Shown here piece by piece: positions 27,270-36,330 of a DNA stretch of 64,000 nucleotides; positions within the stretch are counted from its first letter, which is position 1, and the number at the start of each line of letters is the position of its first letter. A model generated the notes under the pieces. The model saw nothing but the letters and a program-made list of their open reading frames with translations, had not been told where the DNA came from and searched no databases. This DNA is from Devosia naphthalenivorans (lineage in GTDB: Bacteria; Pseudomonadota; Alphaproteobacteria; Rhizobiales; Devosiaceae), in NCBI RefSeq assembly GCF_003056355.1, contig NZ_PYVW01000004.1, positions 186,001-250,000 on the forward strand, read 5' to 3'. The translations under genes and the position numbers were made by a program.

Positions 27270-28304
27270 ATGACCGCTTCAACCAAGAAAAAGACGATCC
27301 TTGTGGCGGGTGGCGCCGGATTTGTCGGCTCGCATCTTTGCGATGTGCTGCTGGCCGATGGCCACCGGGTAATCTGCGTCGACAATTTCCAGACCGGTTC
27401 GATGGACAATGTGCGGGCACTCAGGAACCATCCGGATTTCAAGCTGATCCACGGCGATATCTGCGAGCCGATCATTGTCAGGGAGCAGTTGGACCAGATC
27501 TATAATTTGGCCTGCCCGGCATCGCCGCCGCAGTACCAGGCCGACCCGATCCACACCATGTTGACCAGCGTGGTCGGCACGGCCAATCTGCTCAAGCTCG
27601 CAGAGAAAAACGGCGCGTCGTTCCTCCAGGCATCGACCAGCGAAGTTTATGGCGACCCCGAACAGCACCCGCAGCACGAGGATTATTGGGGCCATGTGAA
27701 CTGTACGGGCCCCCGCGCCTGCTACGACGAGGGCAAGCGCGCGGCGGAAACACTTTGCTTTGACATGCTGCGTACCGGTCGGGTGGATGCCCGGGTGGTC
27801 CGCATCTTCAATACCTATGGGCCGCGCATGAGCCCCAATGACGGGCGGATCGTTTCCAACCTGATCGTGCAGGCGCTGCGTGGTGAGCCCCTGACCATTT
27901 ATGGCTCGGGGGAGCAGACGCGTTCGTTCTGCTTTGTCAGCGATCTGGTTGCGGGCATCGTAGGCCTGATGAATGTCAGCGCAAATCCCGGCGTGCCGGT
28001 CAATATCGGTAATCCCGGCGAGTTCACCATCAGCGAGTTGGCAGACCTGGTCCTGGAAATGACGGGCAGCGCCTCGCCAATCAAGCATTTGCCGCTGCCG
28101 GTCGACGACCCACAGCGCCGGCGCCCTGATATCGGGCGCGCCAAGAAATTGCTGGACTGGGAACCCAGGCTGCCCCTGTCCGAAGGCCTGGCGCTGACGA
28201 TCCCCTGGTTTGCCGAGACGCTGGACCTGAAGCTTCCCAAACAACGGTCAACCACCATCAGGCCACGCAGCGAGCGGGCACTGGCTGCGGCGGTACACTC
28301 CTAG
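27270..28304 (+). CDS. UDP-glucuronate decarboxylase (UDP-xylose synthase)
   Basis: I start at the ATG at 27270 with AAGGATAAGG upstream rather than the TTG at 27249. The 344-residue extended SDR has ILVAGGAGFVGSHLCDVLLA and IYNLACPASPPQYQADPIHT (the YNLACPASP signature of UXS). FLQASTSEVYGDPEQHPQ, YWGHVNCTGPRACYDEGKRA with the catalytic Tyr/Lys, and IFNTYGPRM follow. It converts UDP-glucuronate to UDP-xylose. It uses the product of ugd in the divergent operon and would supply xylose to the glycosyltransferases. The beta-xylosidase-like protein at 12793 fits this picture. Confidence 0.93.
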   Translation: MTASTKKKTILVAGGAGFVGSHLCDVLLADGHRVICVDNFQTGSMDNVRALRNHPDFKLIHGDICEPIIVREQLDQIYNLACPASPPQYQADPIHTMLTSVVGTANLLKLAEKNGASFLQASTSEVYGDPEQHPQHEDYWGHVNCTGPRACYDEGKRAAETLCFDMLRTGRVDARVVRIFNTYGPRMSPNDGRIVSNLIVQALRGEPLTIYGSGEQTRSFCFVSDLVAGIVGLMNVSANPGVPVNIGNPGEFTISELADLVLEMTGSASPIKHLPLPVDDPQRRRPDIGRAKKLLDWEPRLPLSEGLALTIPWFAETLDLKLPKQRSTTIRPRSERALAAAVHS

Positions 28305-28313
28305 GATATTGCA

Positions 28314-28853
28314 ATGAGCGAGCCTGGAGAACGGCAAGCGGGTGAGGATATTCCGCAGTCGGTCGCTCGCAACATTGCCGCGATACGGGAGTGGAAAGCT
28401 TCGCGGCGAGCAAAAGCGCGTCCGGGGGACAAGATTGCGGCAGCTATCAGCAGTTTCGCTGGGAGCATGCCGTTCGTCTATATTCACCTGGTGCTTTTCG
28501 GCGGCTGGATCGGCATCAATCTGGGTTGGGTGCCGGGCTTGCCGCGCTGGGACCCATCGCTGGTGATCCTGGCTATGGCAGCCTCGGTGGAAGCGATCTT
28601 CCTGTCGACCTTCGTCTTGATCAACCAAAACCAGATGGCCGTCGAAGTCGACGAGAAGGCGGAGCTCGACCTTCAGGTCAACCTGCTCAACGAACGGGAA
28701 ACCACCAGGCTCATCACGATGATACAGGCAGTAGCTGACCATCTTGGCGTTCAGACGGGAATAGAGGGTGATCTGGGCGAATTGCGCCGGGACACCGAGC
28801 CGGACGTCATCCTGGATGCCGTGCGCACCGGGCGTGAAAAGGCCGACGATTAG
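28314..28853 (+). CDS. DUF1003 membrane protein
   Basis: The 179-residue protein has a charged N-terminus (VARNIAAIREWKASRRAKAR). Two membrane helices follow (SMPFVYIHLVLFGGWIGINL and VILAMAASVEAIFLSTFVLI) with PRWDPS between, then NQNQMAVEVDEKAELDLQVN. This is the DUF1003 layout, including the E-AIFLSTFVLI-NQN motif. The function is unknown. It begins nine bases after the decarboxylase stop and may be read as part of the glycan operon, although DUF1003 genes usually occur alone. Confidence 0.88.
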   Translation: MSEPGERQAGEDIPQSVARNIAAIREWKASRRAKARPGDKIAAAISSFAGSMPFVYIHLVLFGGWIGINLGWVPGLPRWDPSLVILAMAASVEAIFLSTFVLINQNQMAVEVDEKAELDLQVNLLNERETTRLITMIQAVADHLGVQTGIEGDLGELRRDTEPDVILDAVRTGREKADD

Positions 28854-28873
28854 CTGGAATTTCGGCTGGCCCG

Positions 28874-29146
28874 TCAGCCAGCTCCGCGAAGGTCGTTGTG
28901 GCGTGTCACGGGCTTGAGTTGATCCTCGTCGGCGTCAGCCACGAACTCGTGTTCGGATGGTTTTGGCGTGGGCACATCGGCCAGGGGATCGACATCGTGC
29001 TGGCGCTGGAACTCGCAATCAACGAGGTCCTCGGCCAACTCGCTTTTGCCGGCAACGAGGCGCGCCGCCTTAAACGGCGGTATGCCGAACTCTTCGGTCA
29101 GGAACTGCACGTCGCGGCTGCCGGGTGGGGTGGATGATCTGGTCAT
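28874..29146 (-). CDS. Conserved hypothetical protein, 90 aa
   Basis: The acidic, soluble protein starts MTRSSTPPGSRDVQFLTEEF and continues GIPPFKAARLVAGKSELAED. The tail is Pro/Glu/Asp-rich (PLADVPTPKPSEHEFVADAD). The N-terminal half looks like a small helical, UBA-like segment found in hypothetical proteins of related bacteria. No enzymatic motif is visible. It is convergent with the DUF1003 gene and divergent from the DUF892 gene. Confidence 0.7.
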   Translation of the reverse strand: MTRSSTPPGSRDVQFLTEEFGIPPFKAARLVAGKSELAEDLVDCEFQRQHDVDPLADVPTPKPSEHEFVADADEDQLKPVTRHNDLRGAG

Positions 29147-29362
29147 GATGTCTGTCTCCGTCAGACAGGCAAACGCCTAGCGGAAGCACAGAGCGCGGCA
29201 GTTATCACGGGTTAAGGCAACCGGCCGCCGTTGGATCAGCCTCTCCAAATGCAAAATGCAACATGGGTTAGTTGCGCAGCGTGGTGAGGGCCCGTGCCGT
29301 TGAACCCGCTCTGGGGTCGAAGCCTCAACCACCCCCTCCATGCTTCATCAAAGGAAAGACTG

Positions 29363-29869
29363 ATGACCGACACAGACGACATCTTCGTCACCGGCCTGCG
29401 CAATGCTCATGCCATGGAGAACCAAGCCCTCTCGATCATGAAGCCTCAGGTCTCGCGGATCGAGAACTATCCGGAAGTCGCCCACCGCCTGCAGCAGCAC
29501 ATCACCGAGACCGAAGGGCAAATCCAGCGGCTGGAGCAGATCCTGGAAGGGCTGGGCGAGAGCCGCTCCATGCTCAAGGATGCGGTTCTTTCCGTGGGCG
29601 GCGCCATGGCGACCATCGGGCATACCGTGGCTCCCGATGAAATCATCAAAAACAGCATCGCCAATTTCGCCTTCGAGAACTACGAAATCGCCGCCTACAA
29701 GAGCCTGCTGGCGCTTGCCAACCAGGCGAGCAACAGTTCCGCTACGTCCCTGTTGCAGCAGAACCTGCAGGAAGAGCTCTCGATGGCCGAGTGGCTGGAC
29801 CAGAATATCGAAACAGTGACCCTGAAATACGCGGCCCTGCGCGAAAGCGGCCAGAGCGCCAAGAAATAA
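29363..29869 (+). CDS. DUF892 ferritin-like protein (YciE/YciF type)
   Basis: An AAAGGAAAG lies before the ATG at 29363. The 168-residue protein is four-helical: [60 protein letters not shown] and [19 protein letters not shown]. Glutamates at ferritin metal positions (M-E-N-Q; E-T-E; E-N-Y-E; E-E) are kept. Family members are stress-induced di-iron proteins of uncertain activity. The gene is followed after 13 bases by the zinc alcohol dehydrogenase, so they may form an operon. No EcfG motif was found upstream. Confidence 0.88.
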   Translation: MTDTDDIFVTGLRNAHAMENQALSIMKPQVSRIENYPEVAHRLQQHITETEGQIQRLEQILEGLGESRSMLKDAVLSVGGAMATIGHTVAPDEIIKNSIANFAFENYEIAAYKSLLALANQASNSSATSLLQQNLQEELSMAEWLDQNIETVTLKYAALRESGQSAKK

Positions 29870-29882
29870 CGAGGAGGCACAC

Positions 29883-31055
29883 ATGAAAGCGCTTTGCTGG
29901 CACGGCAAGCATGACGTGCGCTACGACACGGTACCGGACCCGACGATCAAGGACGGGCAGGACGTCATCATCAAAGTGACCTCCTGCGCCATCTGCGGCT
30001 CGGATCTGCACCTTTACGACGGCTTCATGCCCACAATGGAATCCGGCGACGTGCTGGGGCACGAAAACATGGGCGAGGTGGTGGAGGTTGGACCCGAGCA
30101 CACCAAGTTCAAGGTCGGCGACCGGGTCGTGGTGCCGTTCAATATCGCCTGCGGGCAATGCTTCTTCTGCCAGAAGGGGCTTTGGTCGCTATGCGACCGG
30201 ACCAACCCCAACCACAAGATGGCGGAGGCGGCCATGGGCCACTCGCCCTCGGGCCTGTTCGGGTATTCGCACATGCTGGGCGGCTATGCTGGTGGGCAGG
30301 CAGAATATCTGCGCGTGCCGCATGCGGATGTGGGTCCGATCAAGGTGCCGGACGAATTGAGCGACGAGCAGGTGCTGTTCCTCTCCGACATTTTTCCGAC
30401 CGGCTACATGGCCGCGGAAAACGCGGAGATCGAACCGGGCGACACCGTCGCAATCTGGGGCTGCGGCCCCGTCGGCCAGTTCGCGATCCAGAGCGCCTGG
30501 ATGCTCGGTGCCGGGCGGGTCATCGCCATCGACAATGTACCGGAGCGGCTTGCCATGGCTCAGACGCACGGCAAGGCCGAGACCATCAATTTCGACGAGC
30601 AATCGGTGTTCGAGACGCTCAACGAAATGACGAACGGCCGTGGACCCGATCGCTGTATCGATGCTGTCGGCACCGAAGCTCATGGCGGCGGTTCGGTCGA
30701 TGCCGTGGTCGACAATGTCAAGAAATCGCTACGGATCGGGACCGACCGGCCGCATGTGTTGCGCGAGGCAATCATGTCGTGCCGCAAGGGCGGCACGATC
30801 TCGATGCCCGGGGTCTATGTCGGGTTCCTCGACAAGGTGCCGATGGGTGCGTTCATGAACAAGGGCCTGACGCTCAAGACCGGGCAGACCCACACGCATC
30901 GCTATCTGGCGCCGTTGCTGGAAAAGGTGGTGGACGGCACGATCGACCCCAGCTTCGTGATTACCCATCGCGCGGGGCTCGATGCAGGGCCGGAACTCTA
31001 CAGCACGTTCCGTGACAAGAAGGACAGCTGTATTAAGGTGGTGCTGAAACCGTGA
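29883..31055 (+). CDS. Zinc-dependent alcohol/formaldehyde dehydrogenase-like protein
   Basis: The 390-residue MDR protein has catalytic zinc ligands in [15 protein letters not shown] and [12 protein letters not shown]. The structural zinc Cys4 lobe is [18 protein letters not shown]. The NAD loop is [20 protein letters not shown]. The layout, including the long insert after the zinc lobe and a C-terminal [11 protein letters not shown], resembles glutathione-independent formaldehyde dehydrogenase (FdhA-like) enzymes. The substrate is uncertain. It could oxidise aldehyde produced by the quinoprotein encoded at 50393, but the genes are far apart. It ends before a strong hairpin terminator. Confidence 0.9.
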   Translation: MKALCWHGKHDVRYDTVPDPTIKDGQDVIIKVTSCAICGSDLHLYDGFMPTMESGDVLGHENMGEVVEVGPEHTKFKVGDRVVVPFNIACGQCFFCQKGLWSLCDRTNPNHKMAEAAMGHSPSGLFGYSHMLGGYAGGQAEYLRVPHADVGPIKVPDELSDEQVLFLSDIFPTGYMAAENAEIEPGDTVAIWGCGPVGQFAIQSAWMLGAGRVIAIDNVPERLAMAQTHGKAETINFDEQSVFETLNEMTNGRGPDRCIDAVGTEAHGGGSVDAVVDNVKKSLRIGTDRPHVLREAIMSCRKGGTISMPGVYVGFLDKVPMGAFMNKGLTLKTGQTHTHRYLAPLLEKVVDGTIDPSFVITHRAGLDAGPELYSTFRDKKDSCIKVVLKP

Positions 31056-31060
31056 TGAGA

Positions 31061-31090
31061 GCAGCTCCCCGGGGTAGGCGGGGAGCTGCT
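31061..31090 (+). terminator. Hairpin terminator after the zinc dehydrogenase gene
   Basis: AGCAGCTCCC (31061-31070) pairs perfectly with GGGAGCTGCT (31081-31090) around a ten-base loop, followed by TTGGTT. It begins six bases after the stop codon. Confidence 0.7.
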
Positions 31091-31116
31091 TTGGTTATGC
31101 GGTTGGCCGAAGTGGG

Positions 31117-31136
31117 ATTCCCGCTTTCGCGGGAAT
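31117..31136. repeat. REP-like palindrome, single copy
   Basis: The perfect dyad ATTCCCGCTTTCGCGGGAAT lies here. It belongs to the same family as the elements at 53102-53165 and 54392-54468. Confidence 0.7.
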
Positions 31137-31193
31137 GACGCCGTGGGGACTTGGCAAGACGGGTTTGGGCCGCCGCTTCGAGAAAGCTGCGTC

Positions 31194-31367
31194 TCAGCTG
31201 TCGTCGCGATGTTCCTCCCGGTATTCCTGCTTTGTTGCGACTTCGGTTTGCAGGCGCTCCTGCGCCGTACGCTTCTTGTTGCGGCTTGACGCATAAGCCA
31301 TCACCAGGCCGAGCGCCGCCACGCCAACCGTCAAGAGAATAAGCCAGAAAGCTGGGCCCGATTCCAT
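31194..31367 (-). CDS. Small single-pass membrane protein, 57 aa
   Basis: An ATG at 31367 preceded by AAAAGGAGTACT opens 57 codons: MESGPAFWLILLTVGVAALG, then LVMAYASSRNKKRTAQERLQ and a charged tail EEHRDDS. One N-terminal membrane helix is followed by a basic, then acidic, cytoplasmic tail. Similar short proteins (x-SGPAFW start, R-N-x-x-R-T) occur in many rhizobial genomes with no known function. It lies between the Crp/Fnr gene and the dehydrogenase terminator, leftward. Confidence 0.8.
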   Translation of the reverse strand: MESGPAFWLILLTVGVAALGLVMAYASSRNKKRTAQERLQTEVATKQEYREEHRDDS

Positions 31368-31405
31368 TTTTAGTACTCCTTTTCCCGTTTCCGAAGGGCG
31401 GACCG

Positions 31406-32146
31406 CTAGCGCGGCTCCTTGATGAGATGCAGATAGCGTTCATCGAACTCGCCCATTTCCCTGGCCGCCTGGAGATTGGGCAAAACAAGTTGACCCGCCT
31501 GCCAGATCAGGAGGCCCTGCTTTCGCAGGCTCTGCACGACCCGGTTCGCATGCACGGATGACAGGCCCAGTGCGTCGGCCAGATCCTGCTGCGTCAGCGG
31601 CAGGTGATAATTGTCGGGCTGGCCCAAGCCGACGGCCGCGAGCCTTGCGCCCAACTCGCAGAACAAATGCAGCGCCCGCGCTTCAGCGGACAGCCGGCCC
31701 ATGCAGACGATCCACTCCCGTTGCAGGGCGCTATCGAGCAGGGTCAGCAGCCACAGCAGCCGGGTGAGGTGGGGAAGCCGCTCCGTCATGCCCTTGATGG
31801 CCTCGTGCGGATACATCGCCAGGGTGCAGGGGGTCAGTGCCAGAACGGAGTGGTCCATCTCCTTGAGGGGGAAACTGTGCAGGTCGACGAAATCGCCGGC
31901 CACGTGGATGGTCGCGAACTGGCGCTCGCCATTGGCCACGGTGCGATAGCGCGCGGCAAATCCGCTGACGAGCAGGGTGGAACGCGCCGGCCGGTCGCCT
32001 TCGCGCACAAGGTCGGCGCCGGCAGTGGCTTCCTCGATGGCGCTGACACCATCGACAAGCGCCTGGCGCTCGGCGGGGCCCAGTGTGTCGCGCCGCTCGA
32101 TACGCCCGAAGAATGGATCTAGCCGCTCTGTCGTCCGGTTGTGCAT
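31406..32146 (-). CDS. Crp/Fnr-family transcriptional regulator
   Basis: The 246-residue protein has the cyclic-nucleotide-binding-like beta roll (ADLVREGDRPARSTLLVSGF, HVAGDFVDLHSF), a dimerisation helix and a C-terminal winged helix (LPLTQQDLADALGLSSVHAN, RVVQSLRKQGLLIW). No N-terminal iron-sulphur cysteines are visible. It is a distant relative of the regulator at 3506-4285; the recognition helices share ALGLS-VH-NR-QLRK-like residues, so the two may bind similar sites. It is probably autonomous. The 57-residue membrane protein gene lies just downstream. Confidence 0.88.
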   Translation of the reverse strand: MHNRTTERLDPFFGRIERRDTLGPAERQALVDGVSAIEEATAGADLVREGDRPARSTLLVSGFAARYRTVANGERQFATIHVAGDFVDLHSFPLKEMDHSVLALTPCTLAMYPHEAIKGMTERLPHLTRLLWLLTLLDSALQREWIVCMGRLSAEARALHLFCELGARLAAVGLGQPDNYHLPLTQQDLADALGLSSVHANRVVQSLRKQGLLIWQAGQLVLPNLQAAREMGEFDERYLHLIKEPR

Positions 32147-32298
32147 CCAATTTGCCTCCCGTTACCACGACCGCATCCTTTTTGAAGGGCTTTGTGTGCT
32201 GATCGGTTCCCCAGTTTGTTGCCGGGGCGCATAACGTGGATCAATTGACGGCGCCGAATTCAATTTCCATGTTTGCAAGTGGAGAGGGAGGCGGTGAC

Positions 32299-32538
32299 AT
32301 GGAACGCCAGTCGCAGATTTTGGAAGTCGAAGTTCAGCATGATGGAGATCTCCATCGCGCGAGCTATTTCGTCGAAAATTCAACCATCTATACCAATATC
32401 GACGGGCATATGCTGATTGCTCCGCTCGGGCAAAGCGAGGCAGCCACGACCGTCAGGATGCTGCTGTCCGGCCATCTGCGGCACAATGCACGCCGGCTCA
32501 AGCAGGCGAGAAGATGGATCAAGGCACCGAGCGCCTGA
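32299..32538 (+). CDS. Conserved hypothetical protein, 79 aa
   Basis: I chose the ATG at 32299, which is preceded by a purine-rich GGAGAGGGAGGCGG; an upstream ATG at 32236 has none. The product is MERQSQILEVEVQHDGDLHR, then ASYFVENSTIYTNIDGHMLI and a basic C-terminal helix (GHLRHNARRLKQARRWIK). It looks like a small beta sheet followed by an Arg/Lys-rich helix. No family is recognised with certainty. It is convergent with the HlyD gene. Confidence 0.65.
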   Translation: MERQSQILEVEVQHDGDLHRASYFVENSTIYTNIDGHMLIAPLGQSEAATTVRMLLSGHLRHNARRLKQARRWIKAPSA

Positions 32539-32545
32539 GGCGGGT

Positions 32546-33883
32546 TCAGTACTCCCGGAAAGCACGTGCCATGCTGTCGGTGACGGGCTTGGTGAGGTAT
32601 TCGAAGAAGGTGCGTTCGTGCGTCTGGATCAGGATTTCGGCGGGCATGCCCGGGGTTGGGGCGAAGCTGCGCACGCGGGCCAACTGATCAGGCGCGACGC
32701 TGATCCGGGCGATATAGACCTCGGCGGCACCGGGACCCGTACCTTCCAGCACGGAGTCGGCGGAGACATAATAGACCTTGCCCTCGAGCATGGGCGTGGT
32801 GCGCTGGTTGAGGGCGCTCAGGCGCACGCTGGCGACCTGGCCCTGGCGCACTTCGTCGATCTGCATGCGTGGAATTTGTGCTTCGATCACCAGGGGTACT
32901 TCTGACGGCAAGATTTCCAGGATGGCCTTGCCGCTTTCGATGACGCCGCCGGCCGTGTGGTAATACAAGCGGATGATGGTGCCGGACACCGGGGCGCGCA
33001 CAGTGGTGCGGCCGAGTACGCTGTTTGCCTGGCGGATCTGCTCGCGGACAGCGTCGAATTCGGCCTCGATGCTTTGCATCTCATCCATCGCGGCCTGCTT
33101 GGCGGTGTCTCGCGCCTGGTCCATTTCCCGTTTGAACCGCGTGATCTGCGCATCGGCGGACAAGACATCCGATTTGAGGCGGGCAAGGTCACCCTCGACG
33201 TCTGCCATGGCTCGCTGCAGTGAATTGACGGCGGAGCGCGTCACCAGTCCGCTTTCGAGCAGAGACGACTGGCGGACAAAATCTGCCGCGAGCAAATCAT
33301 ACTGGTTTTGCATCGAGGCAATCTGGGCGTTGCTGCCGTCGCGCTGGAATTGCAGTGCCGCGATATTCTGTTCCAGCACGCTGATCTGGGTTTCGAGCTT
33401 GGCGCGCGAGGATTCGAAATTGGCGCTCTGGCTGTCGTTGATGGCCTTGATTTCCGGATCGGCCAGGCCGGCGAGAATGGCGGCGGGGGGAATATAGCTG
33501 TCCAACCCATGCGACTCTGCCTGCAGCCGCGCCATGATGCCTTCGAGCCGGAGGCTGCGCAGCTCCATCTGGCGGGCGTTGGCACGAGCCGCGGTTGCAT
33601 CGAGCTGGACCAGATCCTGCCCCGCAACGACATGGTCGCCCTCGCGAACCAGCAAGGCCTTGATGATACCGCCTTCCAGATGCTGCACGATCTTGTTCTC
33701 GCCCGTCGCAACGAAACTGCCGGGCGCTATGACGGCTGCAGCCAGCGGCGCGAAGCCGGCCCAGAGGCTGAAGCCGCCGAACAACACGACGACAAGCACA
33801 AGCCCGAACATGGACTGCTTTTTGATCGAGCGGGGGACTTCGGAGTACCATTCCAGGTTCTGTCCAGCGACCATCATCGACAT
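32546..33883 (-). CDS. HlyD-family type I secretion periplasmic adaptor
   Basis: The 445-residue membrane fusion protein has one N-terminal membrane helix (SMFGLVLVVVLFGGFSLWAG). A lipoyl half-motif follows (GSFVATGENKIVQHLEGGII), then a long coiled-coil hairpin (about 95-300) and the second half (TTVRAPVSGTIIRLYYHTAG) with the RAPVSGTI signature. The C-terminal beta domain ends at the T1SS HlyD pattern PGMPAEILIQTHERTFFEYL. It links the ABC exporter in the inner membrane to a TolC-type outer-membrane channel, which is not encoded here. It follows the exporter gene by two bases. Confidence 0.93.
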   Translation of the reverse strand: MSMMVAGQNLEWYSEVPRSIKKQSMFGLVLVVVLFGGFSLWAGFAPLAAAVIAPGSFVATGENKIVQHLEGGIIKALLVREGDHVVAGQDLVQLDATAARANARQMELRSLRLEGIMARLQAESHGLDSYIPPAAILAGLADPEIKAINDSQSANFESSRAKLETQISVLEQNIAALQFQRDGSNAQIASMQNQYDLLAADFVRQSSLLESGLVTRSAVNSLQRAMADVEGDLARLKSDVLSADAQITRFKREMDQARDTAKQAAMDEMQSIEAEFDAVREQIRQANSVLGRTTVRAPVSGTIIRLYYHTAGGVIESGKAILEILPSEVPLVIEAQIPRMQIDEVRQGQVASVRLSALNQRTTPMLEGKVYYVSADSVLEGTGPGAAEVYIARISVAPDQLARVRSFAPTPGMPAEILIQTHERTFFEYLTKPVTDSMARAFREY

Positions 33884-33885
33884 GG

Positions 33886-36297
33886 CTAAACGCCCTCCGG
33901 CAGTTTCGGGGCCCCTTGCGTGGGGTTCTGCCCCGCTTGGGTGAGCGCCTTCATCACGTCGGTGCGGGTGCCAAAGAGCGAGACCGTGCCATTGCTGAGC
34001 ACCAATATCTTGTCCACGCAGTTGAGCAGCGCCGGCCGCTGGGTGATCGTCACCACGGTGATTTCCTGCTTCTTGGCGTGGACGATCGCGCGGGCCAGTG
34101 CCTGCTCGCCCTGGCTGTCCAGATTGGAATTGGGCTCGTCCAGAACCACCAGCTTGGGATTGCCGAAAAAGGCCCTGGCCAAGGCAATGCGCTGCTTCTG
34201 GCCGCCCGAAAGCGGTGCGCCGTCAGCGGCCACGACGGTTTCGTACCCTTGAGGGAATGAAGCGATCAGTTCATGCACGTCGGCCAGCACTGCTGCATCG
34301 AAGATGTCCTTGTCGGTGGCATCCTCGCGCATACGGCCGATATTGGCCTTGATGGTTCCGGGGAACAACTGCACGTCCTGCGGCAGATAGCCGATGCTTT
34401 CGCCGAACTGGCGCTGGTCCCAATTGCGCAAATCCATCAGGTCGAGCCGCACGCTGCCAGAAGTGGGCAGGATGGAGCCAACGAGCATCTTGCCCAGCGT
34501 CGTCTTGCCCGCGCCCGAATTGCCGATGATGGCGAGGGATTCACCGGGCAGGAGCGAGAACGAGATGCCGTTGAGGATGACCTTCTTGGCCGGTGGCGGC
34601 ACGAACAGCAGGCGCTCGACATCGAGCCGTCCCTTGGGGCTGGGCAGCAGCAGGCGCTCGAAGTTGAGCGGCGATGTTTGCAGCAGGGCGCGGATGCGCT
34701 GGAACGAGGCCCGGAACTGGATGAAGCTGTGCCAGCCTTCGATGGCGCCTTCGATCGGGGTCAGGGCACGGGCCGCGATGATCGAGGCGGCGATGACCAT
34801 GCCGCCGGTCATTTCACCTTCGATGGCAAGATAGGCGCCCCATCCCAGCATGGTGACCTGCGTGAGCAGGCGCACGAGCTTGGAACAGGTGGCGAAAACG
34901 ATGTTGCGATCCTGCGCTTTCACCTGCGAGCGTAGGGACAAGGCCGTGTCCCTGCCCCAGATGCGGACCGCTTCGGGGATCATGGCCAAGGCGTTGATGA
35001 TCTGGGAATTGCGGGACATCGAATCCAGATGCAGGGTCGCCCGGCTCAAGAACGCGTTCGACTCGGCAAAGGGCTTGGCGGTTACGCGCTGGTTGATGGT
35101 GGCGATGATCAGCAGCAGCACGGAGGCGATGACGACAATGTAGCCCAGATGAGGGTGGATCAGGTACACGGCCAAAAGGAAAATCGGTGCCAAGGGCGCA
35201 TCGAGGAAGGCCAGGAGCGTGCCGGAGGTAATAAAGGAGCGCAGTTGTTGCAGGTCACCCAGCGTCTGGTATTCGCGGCCATTGCCGTTGAGCGAGGCAC
35301 GGGCGGCGGCGCTCAGTATCGGGGCACCCAGTTGCACCTCCACTTCGACCGCCGTGCGCATCAGGATAAAGCGGCGTACCGCATCCAGCGTCGTCTGCAG
35401 CAGGACAGCACCAACGATCACGATGGTCAGCATGACCAGTGTATCGAGTGAACGGCTGGTCAGCACCCGATCCGAGATCTGGAACAGGTAAATCGGAATT
35501 CCGAGCACCAGTATGTTGATGATGAGCGTGAAGGCCATCACGACCGAGAGATTGTGCCGCACAGCCTTGACGCCGCGCATGTAGCTTTCGGCGAAGTTCG
35601 GTGCCTCGGTGCGCTTGTGGAAGTTTCCTCCGCCTCCACCGCCGTTGCCGCTGCCTTTCCCCGGTGGCTTTGCGGGAGCCTTGATCTCGCCTTCACGCAC
35701 CAGACGGGGCGTTTTGAGTGGGCCCAAATCCCCTTCGATGATGGGCGCAATCTTGGCCTCGGCGGGCCGTGGGGCATCCGTGTGCCGGGCGCTTGGTTCG
35801 GATTGCGGCTCGGGCCGTGGCATTGGCTCTGCTGGATTGCCGGGTCCAGCGGCTGGTGCCGGATCTGCCGTCACCGGGGCAACCGGGCGTTCTGCGGCGG
35901 GTGCAGGCGAAGGGTCGGCCGAAACGATCTTCAAAGACGGCGCGGGCTGGGCCGGGGTGGCACTGGGGCGAACTTCCGGGTGAGGCACCGGCGCGACGTT
36001 GGGTGCGCCATGGGATGGGGTGCCTGGATTTGTCGCAACTGGCCTTGGGGCTTCGTGCGGCGTGGGGACCAGATGCGGAGTACGCTCCTGTACTGGCGTT
36101 TCGCCCTGGGAGGCAGACCGGCGCTGGCGCACGGCTTCTTCGGCAGCCAGGAGCTGCAGTTCGGCCACGGCCGCATCGATATCGCCCAGCGCCTGGACGA
36201 CCTTGCTGGACGGCGGGGAAACAACGGAGAATGCCTGTTTGGTGCGCTGCGCATCTTCGGAAAGATTGAGCTTGAATTCGAGGCTCACGGGAATCAC
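33886..36297 (-). CDS. Type I secretion ABC exporter with long proline-rich N-terminus
   Basis: The 803-residue protein has three parts. Residues 1-55 are polar. About 60-230 are Pro/Ala-rich and low in complexity (PTPHEAPRPV, PAPAAERPVAPV), ending in a Gly run. The membrane domain starts near 250 (SVVMAFTLIINILVLGIPIY). The ATPase at about 580-790 has Walker A IIGNSGAGKTTLGKM, signature PLSGGQKQRIALA and Walker B LVVLDEPNSNLD. No C39 peptidase domain is present, so it does not cleave a double-glycine leader. Standard exporters of this type are about 580 residues, so the N-terminal extension is unusual. The GTG at 36297 has a poor ribosome site, and the true start may be four codons downstream. 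Confidence 0.92.
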   Translation of the reverse strand: MIPVSLEFKLNLSEDAQRTKQAFSVVSPPSSKVVQALGDIDAAVAELQLLAAEEAVRQRRSASQGETPVQERTPHLVPTPHEAPRPVATNPGTPSHGAPNVAPVPHPEVRPSATPAQPAPSLKIVSADPSPAPAAERPVAPVTADPAPAAGPGNPAEPMPRPEPQSEPSARHTDAPRPAEAKIAPIIEGDLGPLKTPRLVREGEIKAPAKPPGKGSGNGGGGGGNFHKRTEAPNFAESYMRGVKAVRHNLSVVMAFTLIINILVLGIPIYLFQISDRVLTSRSLDTLVMLTIVIVGAVLLQTTLDAVRRFILMRTAVEVEVQLGAPILSAAARASLNGNGREYQTLGDLQQLRSFITSGTLLAFLDAPLAPIFLLAVYLIHPHLGYIVVIASVLLLIIATINQRVTAKPFAESNAFLSRATLHLDSMSRNSQIINALAMIPEAVRIWGRDTALSLRSQVKAQDRNIVFATCSKLVRLLTQVTMLGWGAYLAIEGEMTGGMVIAASIIAARALTPIEGAIEGWHSFIQFRASFQRIRALLQTSPLNFERLLLPSPKGRLDVERLLFVPPPAKKVILNGISFSLLPGESLAIIGNSGAGKTTLGKMLVGSILPTSGSVRLDLMDLRNWDQRQFGESIGYLPQDVQLFPGTIKANIGRMREDATDKDIFDAAVLADVHELIASFPQGYETVVAADGAPLSGGQKQRIALARAFFGNPKLVVLDEPNSNLDSQGEQALARAIVHAKKQEITVVTITQRPALLNCVDKILVLSNGTVSLFGTRTDVMKALTQAGQNPTQGAPKLPEGV

Positions 36298-36330
36298 TCG
36301 CTGCTTATTGCAGGGGGAACGGATCGGGCT

